A stretch of 64,000 nucleotides of DNA from Heterobilharzia americana (lineage: Eukaryota; Platyhelminthes; Trematoda; Strigeidida; Schistosomatidae), in the NCBI GenBank assembly GCA_944470555.2, contig OX104127.1, forward strand, positions 54,158,140 to 54,222,139. The letters run 5' to 3'. The position numbers and the translations under genes are program-made. The notes under the pieces were generated by a model. The model worked only from the letters and a program-made list of their open reading frames with translations. It was not told where the DNA came from and searched no databases. Of the stretch, positions 11,891-23,045 are shown piece after piece. Positions within the stretch are counted from its first letter, which is position 1; every line of letters begins with the position of its first letter.

Positions 11891-12467
11891 AGCTCAGAGA
11901 ACATAATACACCCAAGATATTCATTTATTCATTTCAGTGTTTTTCTTTTCTTTTGTAAGTTTTCTTGGCTGACGAGAAGAGAAAAGAAATGCATGCTCAG
12001 CAATGTAACAGAACACTAAGTAAATTCAGAACATTTACCTTCTTATGGTAAGTCTTTTGACATTCTGTACAAAGTCTGACTAAGCCTTTCGAAAGAAGTC
12101 AGGCTAATACATCTAGGCGTAGCTGAAGTACTAGTGATTCAAAACTTCAAACCATCACTATGCATTTAAAAGGAGTGTATACAACCTCTTTATTTGCTAT
12201 GATCATCTTAGATTATTGATTAGTCTAAGTAACCCACGCATTTTTCTAATTTCCTCATTATGTGACTTTCCTTTGTCACTCAATTTAGATAAGCCTTTGA
12301 CCAGAAATTAATCTGGAGTGTTTGATACTTTTCACAATAGAATAATTTCATCGAAAATATAAACTTTTCTTCGCTGCAACTGTCTATGTTTTGTTTTGTT
12401 CTAATGGGATTGTTTAGATGTTTGAGAAAAGTGTTGAAAATGTAAGCGTTAGTCAATTTATAGGTTC
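11891..12467. other. no gene seen
   Basis: Unannotated spacer between a PLE and an RTE fragment; no open frame with recognisable content. Confidence 0.4.
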
Positions 12468-12922
12468 CCGTATTATTATTATTCGTCCCTTGGGTTCCTA
12501 GTGCAACATAGGGCTTCAGTAGCATGTCTCCATTTCACTATCTTCTCCACAGTCTTTTCAATCTGGCTCCACACCTGCCCACAAGCTTTCATTTCTTCTT
12601 CATATCATCTCCTCCATGTCACTCTCACCTCGGTTGCTCAACTTGTCGTTTCCCCTTTGCATTCCACTTCAGGGCCTAGCCTGACGTGTGATGTCTTCGA
12701 ATGGTTTTCGCAGTGTATGTCCAATCCACTTCATCTCCACTTCTTTCCAGTGCATATTTGTTGATTGATAGGTTCTTGCTTCATTGGTTTGTTGCCAGCC
12801 AGTCAGAGTTGCTTATTGCTAGTTGTTTCTGGCTATCTGATCTTGAGCAACGAGCGTAGGCGTCTGTTAATGAATGTCTGTGGTTTATTGGAAGTGCTTT
12901 TCATGACGCGCCATAACATAAT
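12468..12922 (-). mobile_element. RTE-like LINE copy, 3' end only
   Basis: Begins at the (AAT)n tail (plus-strand attattattattcgtccc, ttgggttcctag) and extends through the C-terminal tail of the RTE frame to about 12,915, where the AFHDAPxH block (cgtgacgcgcc-type) ends. Typical 5'-truncated insertion of about 450 bp. Confidence 0.75.
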
Positions 12923-14633
12923 TCAAGTCACTCCACTTTAAACCGGTTATATGAAGTTTAAAACATAATCTCTTCGACATATACACAACAGGACGATAAT
13001 TGTACACCTGCTTCCGAAATATTAATTAGTCAACGGCTAGAATGATTCACAAAACTATCTGTCTACAGAAAATCTACATAGACAGGTGAATATTTGAACT
13101 ATCACAACATCCATGAACTTCAGTACAAGTAGGTGTTAGTTACACGCCTATCTAATAGAATTCAATGAATATGCACAGACGATAAATTGGAAGATCAGAC
13201 AATAACATTAACTGAAACATTATCAGATAATAACTATCCATCAAAATTGACTATTCGGTACAAAGTAACCAGAGTGTATTGCACAAGATTTTCCCATCAG
13301 TCATTCGTTCAACGATGACTTTCAAGGCGAAAATCCTTCAGTGGAAGTCTAACGCTGCTATAAGAAAGAGTTATTTTACTGCTAGGGTTCGCTAAACAGA
13401 AACCGTCAAGTTTGTATACTCTTCTAAACTTTAACGCGTTGTGGACGATAATGTTACATCTAATTCAGATGCACGTATCGTAACATGTGCATAAGAAGGA
13501 CTGATGGATTCATCGATGCAGTATATTCCTAAGTGGCTTTAAAGGCAGGTCGAATCACCTTAAGACATAAACGTAGGTAACAGACGTCGAAGTTCTACTA
13601 TCAAGAAACAGATCATAGAGATCATTGGGCTACAGGATTAACAACGCTACGTCTTTTACACCGATTGACAAAATGAATTAGTGACGGGTCTTTAAATTTG
13701 TTAAGATCTAAGCTATTATATTGTCTAGACCACCTTTGTGTGTTGAAAAGCAATTTGTTATCTTATTAAATGATCCTTAGAGTATTCAACTTTGAAACCG
13801 AATTCGACTTACTATTATTTTCGTTCTGTTATTTTGGCATTGAATTCAACCCTTGGACTCGATCTACTTTCATGTTTTCATTCCTTATCTCCTAGTTAAA
13901 TTTCAGACAAATACATGCGACAGATATTTTTGTGGTCGTTGTGTAATCCTTCGTAATATGTTGCACAAGTACAATATTCATTTCAAACAATTTATGTATT
14001 CTTACTGTTTTGTCAGCGTTGATAATAAAAGGAAATGTTTATTTCAAAATTCATTCTTGATTACATCAATAGCCCTCTTATGATATTTTAGATGGAGTTG
14101 GTTTATAGCATAAATACTATAGAAAAGCAATAAACTGTCAAAGATTATTTTTTAATCTCTGAATAGTTTTAGACCATTCAAGAACTACAAGTGGAAAAAA
14201 AACACCTGAACCAACCAACTAATCGTATATGGTTGAAACAATGATCAGTAAAGTAAGAAGAATGTAAGTTTGCTGGTAACTACTAGCTTTGATGACAGCT
14301 AGAAAGTACTGCTGAATGTCTTTTCATAAATAACTCCTACTGCAAGAGAAATGTTGGTTGAAAGTCAGTTGAATGTGGTGTTAATAAGTGTAATGAAAAT
14401 ACCACCAACAAATTGGTAGTTACTCCAAACTATCCTACTGATAAATGGACACCTTTTGATGTTGGTAATACTCACGCGTTGAAATGATTCAGTGAGTGAA
14501 GCTAACTGCACAAAGTACATTTCAAATACTTCACGTTTCCACATTTGTCTGAGTAACATCTGGCGAAGGTGGCGAGAGTTTCTTCAAGTCTCGACTAAAC
14601 ACAATCGAATCTACATCCAAACTTCTAAATATT
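12923..14633. other. no gene seen; unique-looking DNA
   Basis: About 1.7 kb with only short open frames (for example 76 residues at 13,853-14,083) and no repeat shared with the rest of the window that I could see. Confidence 0.4.
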
Positions 14634-15195
14634 CAATCCAACGACTACACTAAACCATTCAGTCGGTAGTAGCGACGGGCGATGTGAATAAAGGGCACAG
14701 ACGTAATCAACGTAATCTTATAACTTGCACTTACTAGGAATTCCTCGTTCACGGAGAATAATTGCAAGCCCCTATCCCAGTCACGACGATGATGAAACAG
14801 TTTGCCCAACCTTTTCGGGCCAGGTTTCCAGACTAGCTGGCACCGTCATTGTAGCGCACGTGTGGCCCCGGACATCTAAAGGCATCACAGACCTGTTATT
14901 GCTCAATTTCGTGCGACTTAAGTGTGCCGCTTGTCCCTTTAAGAGGTAAAAACTGGCACCGTACCAGCCGGAAAACGACCAAACCACTCCATAAAGAAGC
15001 AGCAGAAGCCGCACCCTAAACGAGCACAGAGGACCAGTCTACTATTTAGTAGGTTAGAGTCTCGCTCCACCAACTAAGAACGGCCATGCACCACCATCCA
15101 CCGAATCAAAAAAGAGCTTTCAATGTGTCAATCCTCACAGTGTCCTGGTTGGGTGAGTTTTCCCGTGTTGAGTTGAATTAAACCTCAGGGCATCG
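14634..15195 (-). pseudogene. 18S rRNA gene fragment (relic)
   Basis: The plus strand reads as the complement of the 3' third of eukaryotic 18S rRNA. Landmarks are cggtagtagcgacgggcg (14,662, decoding region), attcctcgttcacgg, aattgcaagccccta (helix 44 flank), ggccccggacatctaa, ggcatcacagacctgttatt, and accaactaagaacggcc with gttgagttgaatta further on. An internal piece is missing near 15,060 (the sequence after gttagagtctcg). Many substitutions occur in otherwise near-universal positions, so this is a dispersed dead fragment, not part of a working rDNA unit. No 28S, 5.8S or spacer sequence flanks it. Confidence 0.85.
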
Positions 15196-16031
15196 AACAG
15201 GCATCCTCTAGACTTTCTGTGTACGTGAAACTTACGCGCTTTCTCTTTTTCAAGCAAACCAAAGTGATGTTTATTTTGATGGTCCCTTTGATCCGTAAGT
15301 ATGGCATATTATCAAACTCGCAACAATCTACATCGCCTCTTCCCCTCTATCTCTGTCTTTGACTTCATTGTCTCTTCTTGGTGCAAACACCATACTTCTC
15401 AGTCCGATAGTTACCTCGATTTCCAATTCTGTAACAGTTGACGAAGATGCATTTCTGCAGTACGCTGTTCCTATTCTCGGGGAGCCGGTCAACCCATTTC
15501 ACATTGACTCTTTTGAGTTCCTGAATATCATTCTGATTCCCACAACTTGTATCACTATTCAGTAATAGGACTCATACTGTCATTTTGAGGGATTCACTCA
15601 GAAACTCACTGTAGTCATCAACTTGATATGTCATGAATTCATGAAATACATTCTACAGGTACTTTGAAGTTTAATAGGCACTTTGCATGAACTCATCGGT
15701 GTATGTATAGTACTGGGCTACAGAAATGAAAAGCACATTGTTCGATGGGGTCCTAGTCGGTAGTTGTCATCTCGCCTTCTCATTTGGTAGGGATAGATGA
15801 CAGTGACAGCTGCACTCATCAAAACGCATTTGTTGCCTGTTTCAATGCTTTCATTGACTACAGTTAACAGAGCACAAATAATACATTTTACCGAAGCTAT
15901 CAATTTTATTATGAAATGTTGAGCTCAGATATTGTAATAATGATTATAGGATGATTGTGATTCATACACAGAGAAGTTGGGTCCATCAGAAAAACGTTTT
16001 GTGAGATATGCATGGAATGATGCTTGTAAGA
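15196..16031. other. no gene seen
   Basis: No supported gene. The 68-residue frame at 15,359-15,565 has no recognisable domain. Confidence 0.4.
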
Positions 16032-16762
16032 ACCGCTCAAAGGTTTTCAGCTTGATTTGGAAGGTTCCTTGCACAGTAGTGGTCTGAGCCTAAATCTACT
16101 CCCCTTCTTCATCTTGTGTCAAGAAGGCTGCGTCTCCAATCTCTTCACATTGAGATGAAGTTGATCTGATTTTCGGTGTGTCCTGGTGTCTGGTGAAATC
16201 CATGTCGCTTTGCGGATATGCTTGTGCTTGAACACAGTGCCTCCAATCACCAAATCGTTGAATGTTCAGAATTCTGCAAACAATTCTCCATTCTCATTCA
16301 TTTCATCGAGCGCTTCTCGACTTATGGCGCGTTACGAAAAGCATTTCCAACAAGCTACATATATTCATCGACAGCTGTCTACGCTGGTTCTTTACTGAAG
16401 ATCAGATGGCCAGAATAATAAGAATAAGCAACAAGGAACTCTGGCTGGCCGGCTGGCAAGGAACCAACCTATCGCTCAACAAATATGCAGGAGGAAGTGG
16501 AGATGGATTTGGCACGCAGTGAGGAGACCATTTGGGGACATCACGTGCCGAGCCAGGCCGTCGAGTGGAACCAAGATGGGAAACTGCCGGTTGGGTGTCC
16601 CAGCTGAGGGTGACATGGAGGAGATGGTATGAGGAAGAAATGAGAGCATCTGGGCTGTCGTGGAGCCAGGTTGAAAAGATTGCAGAGAAGAGAGTGGGAT
16701 GAAGACGTGCTACTGAAGCCGTGTGTTGCACTAGGAACCCAAGGGACAAATAAAAAATAATA
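16032..16762 (+). mobile_element. RTE-like LINE copy with inverted 5' piece
   Basis: The left 290 bp (16,032-16,322) is RTE endonuclease-region sequence on the minus strand. It joins directly at cgcgttacgaaaagc (16,323) to plus-strand 3' end sequence running to the tail aacccaagggacaaataa at 16,735-16,760. A 3' end in sense orientation preceded by an inverted internal segment is the structure expected from twin priming during LINE insertion. Confidence 0.7.
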
Positions 16763-17451
16763 ATAATATAGTTATAAGCCCTTAGAGTAACAGGACAATC
16801 AAGGATTCTCAATCCTTTCGAAGCACTGCTGAAAATGTAATAGTCCGTTACTATACCTGTCTTCTTTGAATAAGCGCAGAAATCTAAGGTGTATACTGCC
16901 TGTCTGTGTTCCATCGATAGATAAAACATCAATCTTGCGTCCAGTATTGAGGTAGGATACAACCTACTTTAACCACTTATAGAAACAGGTAAAGATGACG
17001 ACCAGTATAGAGAAGTTAGTATGGAACAATGGATCTGTACAGCAGCTACCGAAATGGTTGATTCGATAAATTTCACTACTGGTGACTTGCATAATAATCG
17101 CGGTGAAAGCAACGTGATCATAAATTAAAAGCCAACATAACAGTTGCAAACCGTGATGACTGGCCATAGCAAAGAGGTGGGAAATATTCTGATGCCAGCC
17201 AAGACTCTGAAATTACCTCAAAAAGTCTATATAGGTGGTGGTGTGGAATAATAGACTAAAGTGTCTGAAGTTCTACGTGGTGCAAGATAATCCAAGGTAT
17301 TTTGGTCAGACTAGTTTAGAAGATAAACCGCTTCGCCTTAAGAAAAGAGAGGTTGAGCTTAATTGTAGGAGTAACAGAGGAATCAGCGTCAGTAACAGTG
17401 TTGGAGATTTCAAGGTTCACACTAATTCACTGCCCAATATGACATTCAGAT
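16763..17451. other. no gene seen
   Basis: No recognisable gene or repeat besides the end of the preceding LINE tail. Confidence 0.35.
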
Positions 17452-17735
17452 AATTTGGTTGGTTGTGGCTTGTAGGAGAATCCAAGACGCGCGTTTCGTC
17501 CGACTCGGGACTCGTCAGCTGGACGTGACTGCATCCCAGTGATGTTGCTCCCACTGAAACTCGAACCTCGTACCCATCGTTTCAAACGCCAAGGCGTAAT
17601 CCACTTTGCCACAAGAGGACGACAGCCACTTCTTGTACAACGGGTGATAGTGATTACTATTTGTTGACATACATGTTATTCTCCGTTGTTTTGTTGGATC
17701 AAATTGTTCGACCTCTATAATCGGATAATCAGAAC
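17452..17735 (-). repeat. Sm-alpha-type SINE, full unit
   Basis: Read on the minus strand: a tRNA-like head with gtggattacgccttggcg (A-box region) and ggttcgagtttc (B box), then a spacer, a hammerhead ribozyme, and ttggattctcctacaagcc. On its 5' side lies the block gttggatcaaattgttcgacc, shared with the other Sm-alpha copies. Pol III transcription would start at the head. It has no coding capacity. Confidence 0.7.
17479..17527 (-). ncRNA. type I hammerhead ribozyme (Sm-alpha), core intact
   Basis: On the minus strand: stem I 5' arm GTCCAG, core CTGACGA, stem II GTCC/GGAC closed by CGAGTC, GAAA, a tiny self-complementary stem III (CGCGCG), then TC and the stem I 3' arm TTGGAT. All invariant core bases of the schistosome hammerhead are present. 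Helix I uses two G-U wobbles. Expected activity is self-cleavage of the SINE transcript after the C. Confidence 0.75.
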
Positions 17736-18404
17736 ATCAAATATGGGAAAACCATATATGTCCGAGACGTGTATGAATGCATATAGATAAGTTTTTCAGT
17801 CTTTTACGTATATTGTTGCACACAAAGAAGCACCAAATACTAGCCGTTTTTCTTGACATGAACTTAATACTATTGCAGTGTCTGACTATGAAGGAAAGAT
17901 CGGGCGAATACATCATACCAGTTACAACACTCTGCTCCAACCCATACAGCTGTGAAACGACCAGTAAAGAGTTATCGTACGACTCAACGTTAAACGATCG
18001 TATCTTCTAGGGATGGCCACTTTCATGGCTCCTGCTAAACTTCATTATAACCATGCTGATTTATATGACAGTGTTTATCATCAGCTTTTCAGGTATTGAC
18101 TCAATATTCAAAGGTTGCGTATTTATTTAAGGGTACACACATCATTTTGTCATGTTACGTACAGAAGCAGTCAAAATGCAAGGTCTCTTAAACATCTTCT
18201 GAAAAGTTTGCAGTTTGTTTATTAAACATTTTCCACCCGCTAACTCCAAGATGGTACTACAGAAAATACGAAAGCTATACTGTACCTCTATCTTCTCTAC
18301 GGATTTTTGATCATATATAACTGTATGAAATGCTTCGGATTTGCTAAAATCACTTAGTGGGCAGCGAAAAGATAAGCTGATGAGCACTAGATACTGAAAG
18401 AGAG
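17736..18404. other. no gene seen
   Basis: No supported gene; short open frames on both strands without recognisable content. Confidence 0.35.
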
Positions 18405-18620
18405 TCAGTTAGTGAGATTGTGAAGGTTCATCGCCTGAACTGGCTTAACTTCTCACATCATATTCCGAGTTACCAACTAACTCAGCGACTGATTCTAAGC
18501 AAACCAAGAGTAGGGTTAAGGAAGTCAGACTAGGACCTTCCACATGATCTCTAAAGCCTCTGACTGTCACATTAACATATATTCGGAAGTTGCAGCTAAC
18601 CGTCTGATGTTCCCAACATA
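18405..18620 (+). mobile_element. LINE-2 C-terminal fragment
   Basis: Translation gives VSEIVKVHRLNWLN, then GLRKS, then a degraded stretch. This matches the EVVNLHRLRWLEHVLRMP tail of LINE-2 at 39,573-39,851. Such a tail follows the reverse transcriptase in several LINE clades. Broken by stops. Confidence 0.5.
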
Positions 18621-19466
18621 CAGAGAAGCAATACCTTGAGATTGTCGATAAACCGGAGCAAAATTTATCACAGTATCACGCATTTATATTAGAATTACAT
18701 AACTGAAGTGAACAATACAGTTATGTTCTGCTGTCTCCTGTACAGTTTTGATCAGAATATTACTATGGGATGATGGATAAAATTTGCAGTTAACAAGTGC
18801 AGCCATAAACGACGAAAAGAGGAACTGAACACAATCTATAAAACACTACACTGGACAAAGAAGTGAAGAAGAATGCGCACAAAGACAAAAGATACTTCTG
18901 CGACACACTTGAAAGTGAAACCAATGAAAGATAGTGAAGGAAACCTAGTTAGCGAAGAAGAGAAACAAAGGAATTAATAAGCCGACCACTGCAAAACATT
19001 CTTGAAGCGACCACCACCACCACTACCTGCAACTAGTCCACAAATACCACCAGCAGGCCAGTCACAGAATTGAATTACCGATGAACACAAACCCTCCGAC
19101 AGAAGTAAAGTCCTGAACGTCACGCCATTAGAGTTGTTGAAATCCATGAAAGCAGCACGACTAGATGGAGTTCCTCCAGAAGCACTCAACACAGAAGCAG
19201 AGATAGCAGTGAACATGCTCACACCACACCACTATTGCAGAAGGTTTTCAAGGGAGGAAGGAAGCAAGGAAAGGAAGGTACTTGCCAGTAGATTGGAAGG
19301 AAATTCACCCTGTCAAACTCCCAAAGAAGGGAGACCGAAGTCTCTGCAAGAACTTGCAGGGAATCATGCTCCTATCTACCCGAAGCAAACAAACTATTAA
19401 GCCGTATCATCCTGGAGAGACTAGAATGAAAATTCTCTGGATTCGACTGGAGTACGACTGCAACAC

Positions 19467-19512
19467 GCTGGCTGGCTGGCTGGCTGGCAGGCTGGCTAGC
19501 TGGCTGGCTTCA
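19467..19512 (+). repeat. (CTGG)n microsatellite inside the RTE frame
   Basis: About eleven CTGG-like units (gctggctggctggctggc and imperfect continuations) at the codons that read AGF before RK-KSCADQIATL in better copies. The same site is expanded in other RTE copies. Confidence 0.8.
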
Positions 19513-19864
19513 GGAAGAACAAATCATGTGTGGATCAAATTGCAACGCCACGCTACACATCATCATAGAACAGAGCATTGAATGGCAATTAACTCAACTC
19601 AACCTCAACTTCATCGACCTTGAAGAGGTCTTCAGAAGTGTGGACTGAGAAGTAATTTGTCAGGTAGCTGCTTCAACACTACAGTTTCAGTGCCACAAAC
19701 CTATATCAACCTCATTCAACAGGTATGTACTATATGATGGTGCTACATGCCGAGTGATTGACAATGGAGAGCTCAGTGACCCCTTTGAAGTGAAGATGTG
19801 AAGGAGTAAGACAGTTTCCGCCCACTATCACCGATGATCTTCATGATTGTGGTCGACTCGACTG

Positions 19865-19940
19865 AACTGCTGTGACAACTCGGAAACGGCACGCAGTAAT
19901 GCCTGGTCCTATGTTCATGATGATGATGATGATGAGGCTA
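19865..19940 (+). mobile_element. LINE-2 3' tail insertion
   Basis: The string gacaactcggaaac, cgcagtaatgcctgg and a (GAT)n run matches the 3' end of LINE-2 at 39,120-39,190 (complement). It interrupts the RTE frame at 19,864, so it probably inserted later as an extremely 5'-truncated copy. Confidence 0.5.
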
Positions 19941-20757
19941 GACTGGATCATGCAAACAAACTATGAGTAGCTGTGAGAAGATCGATGCAAAGACCCCTGA
20001 AGAAGATTTGGATTTCGCCTTCGGTGATGATTTATGTCTAATGTCTTGTTGCACAAACTAGAAGATGTACAGGCGAAAACTAACAAGTGTGCAGAAGAGG
20101 CGAGGCAGCTCAGCGAAAGAAGACGGGATTTCGTTCAGATGAACGTAGGGAAGACAGAGGTGATGAAGATACCCAACCAACAACAGCATCAACAACAAGC
20201 ACCAATCACCATCAACGGAAGAAACCTTAAGGAAGTAATCTCTTTCACCTACCACTTAGTCAGCATCGCTTAAACTACGAGCAGTGGAACAGACACAGAT
20301 GAAGATGTCAAGGCCAGCATCGGAAAGACAGAAAGACAGGTCTTAATTACCGGAAATCAATGTGGAGATCTACTACACTCCACTGCATTCAGCATAAAGC
20401 GTGAACAACATCCAGATATTCAACACTAATGTCAAGTCCATGCTTCTATATGGTTCAAAAACTTGGTACGTTATGGAAAGCATTTCCAACAAACTGCAGA
20501 TATACATCAACAGCTGCCACCTAGCCTCACTCGAAACTGAAGATCAGATCAAATGACCGGAAACAAGAATGAGAATAAGCAAGGGAGAATTCGGGCTGGC
20601 CGTCAACGAACCAACGAGGCAAGAATCCATCGTCCAACAAATATGCGGAAGAAAGTGGAGATTGAGATGGATCTGGCAGACATTGAGGAGACCATTTGCG
20701 GGCATCAGGCGTCAGGCCATCGAGTGGAACCCTCATGGGAAAGGACGAGTTGAGTGT

Positions 20758-22052
20758 CCGAGGGTATCCATTCGTTGTCTTCTTTCTTCTTCCTTCCTAA
20801 CACGGTTATGCAGGTTTCTTTCCACATAGCTTTCGAAGAGACACAGTGTTATTCCACTCAGTTTCCTTCAGGGATGTTGCTCAGTGTCTTCCATTTTGAT
20901 CTGTTGGCTGAAGTGAAGATGTCCTTTGTAGTTTCGTCCTTCACTTCACTTTCTGTTCTGGGTATTGAACTTGAATTGTCATCTGTCACCAGCTTCTCAG
21001 AAGGCTTTCAACTAGATTCTGAAGGCAGGTTCCTTGCACTAGATAGTGAGTGGTGTGAACCTACATCTCCTCCTCATCTTCATCTTGAGTCCAATTATCT
21101 GCGTCTCACTCTCTTCACATTGAGATGAAGTCGATCTGATTTTGAGTGTAGTGTGTTCATCTGGTGAAATCAAATCCATGTCGCTCGCTTTGTGAATATG
21201 CTTGTGTTTGTACACACTGCCTCCAATCACCAAATCGTTGAATGTTCAGAAGTCTACAAACAGTTCTCCATTCTCATTCATCATTTCACCGAGTGCTTCT
21301 CTACCCATTACAAGTTCCCTTCCTGTGTTGTTCGCTCCCAGTTTCGCATTCATGTCACCCCACTCATTGGAATTTTGATGTCTCCATCTGGGGTGGCGTC
21401 TTGTCCAGTACTGATTGCAACTGTCCATCGAATTCCTACTTCTCCTCTTCATCTGCATTATTGGAGGTGTGTAGTGTAGCATTGTATGATTGTGACCTTC
21501 CTCTCCTTCGATTCGAATCTGGCTGTCACGATACTTATAATGGAGGAGATTGGCTTCCACTTCATGCGAGCCTTCGATGGTCTTCAGAACATCATGATAG
21601 TGACTCGAAAACTCAGTGTGCTCGTGGTTGTCGTGTGGGTGACAATATCGGGGTAGATTATTGACTCTCAAGTTAAGAGTTTTGAGAGTCCACTTCCATT
21701 CCATCTGTAGATTCCTCACAGATTCCTAGCACTTCTTTGTCATACCTTCTCATCTCTTTTGCAATCTGTGAAGCCTTGGTGGGTTCAAACATTGTGCTGA
21801 TATTCCATGTCCCCACGTTTACTTTCACTTTCATCGAGAGAAGATACATCTGCTGATTGACTTTCAGAAGGTTTTCACCAATCGGCGTGATTTCGTCTCC
21901 ACGATTCCAGTGAGGAATAATTTTGTTTTTATTTTTGTGCTTTGAAGTTTGTTTAGCGATTTGATTGTTTTTCCGTGGTAGGGTTGGTATCCCTATGCCC
22001 AACCTTCCCTCTTTATCCGGTCTTAGGACTGGCTAGTAACTAATGAACTAGT
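20758..22052 (-). mobile_element. RTE-like LINE R5, 5' half (endonuclease region)
   Basis: Minus strand from the RTE 5' start at about 22,050 (plus: tttatccggtcttaggact). MGIGIPTLPRKNN and VNVGTWNISTMFEPTKA occupy 21,780-22,002. Endonuclease blocks continue through 21,246-21,719 (MNAKLGANNTGRELV) to 20,758. The frames at 21,673-22,002 and 21,246-21,719 are nearly identical to R2, including FEPTKAS and YDKEVLGICEESTDGM. The rest of the element lies inverted immediately to the left. Confidence 0.8.
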
Positions 22053-22099
22053 AAACTATTAACCTAGTTTTCCTGATCACATGAAACATGAACTTTATT

Positions 22100-22900
22100 T
22101 TGTTTCTTATTGATTGATTGGTTTGGTCAACGTCAGTATGTCTGTTGATTGCTGACTGACTTGAATACCAAGCTTCGAACAACTCTCTGACATTCTTTGT
22201 TTATCTTTTATCCAGGATTTGCATACTTTCCTAGTTAAATTCATCTCCACAGTTGTCTGTGTACACTGGTATGAGTGAAGGTATGTCATGACACCACACT
22301 GCTATTTGATGTTCATGTAGACAGATAAGAAGAGGGCGATCACTCCATTGTAGTGTTTTTCTCAGTTCCTGAAGCTTATTTTATAGATGATATTTGGTTT
22401 GTCTTACTTTGATATTGTATCTTTTATCTTGGATAACAGAGAGTGAAGAGATTTCGTGGGTTTGTGAGCTACAGAGACTTCAATAATCTGATCATGATCT
22501 CGAAGACATTCTTCATGTAGGGCAGGATAATCCGTTTGTTGATTTTCCACGTTGACTGCTTGGTTGAGGAAGAATAATGTGAACATCTTTGGATGAAGTT
22601 GTGTAGATAGTCATTCAATGATAACAAACGTGTCATCTACATACGTGACCCAATGTTTTGGTTTGATCAACTGAAAGTATGTTGTAAGGTATAAATTAAT
22701 TAATTCGACGAAACTTGAACAACATTACAGTTGTGTGTGTTCTGAGAGGTTTGAATAATTTTCGAGGAGAAGTGTCATTGTATCCTTAGCCAGTTTCGAT
22801 GTATTTGAAGTCTATAGAGCTGTGACGTCAGAAAACACTATCAGTTTGCCATTTTCAATGCAAATATGCATGATCCCTTCCAAAAATTGTTTCGAAGAGT
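22100..22900 (-). mobile_element. Penelope-like element, reverse transcriptase fragment
   Basis: On the minus strand, IVFSDVTAL (motif A region, near 22,830) is followed in a shifted frame by AKDTMTLLLENYSNL. Then KPKHWVTYVDDTFVI contains the catalytic YVDD at 22,623-22,645. Motif B seems to be deleted. The continuation toward 22,100 is heavily degraded. The order and spacing of motifs A and C and the TFVI ending fit PLE reverse transcriptases rather than the RTE family (FADDL). Confidence 0.6.
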
Positions 22901-23045
22901 TGATAGAGTGGTCACATGATTCTACCGGATGTTTTAATTTTCTGAAGAGCTCTTTTGAGTTATTGTATGTTGGGGTTCATGGAAGTGAGACTACTTTGAA
23001 TAGTGGAGTTTTTGTCTATATATTTTTGGTTTACCATTGTAACGT

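Larger units (their letters stand above)
18795..20757 (+). mobile_element. RTE-like LINE R5, reverse transcriptase half in inverted orientation
   Basis: Plus-strand RTE sequence from the linker (aacacaatctataaaacac) through RT blocks: SMKAARLDGVPPEALN at 19,140, the VDWKE and KKGDRSLCKNLQGIMLL block at 19,282-19,370, a YVLYDGATCRVIDNGELSD-type block at 19,735, and NVGKTEVMKIPNQQQ at 20,140. It breaks off near 20,757 without the (AAT)n tail, exactly where minus-strand 5' RTE sequence begins. The two halves together make almost one element, with only about 75 bp missing between their cut points compared with R2. A LINE-2 tail (19,865-19,940) and a CTGG microsatellite (19,467-19,512) interrupt it. 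Confidence 0.75.

Noticed and set aside
14725..15014. Open frames of 74 and 77 residues on opposite strands
   Set aside because: Both lie within the 18S rRNA relic.
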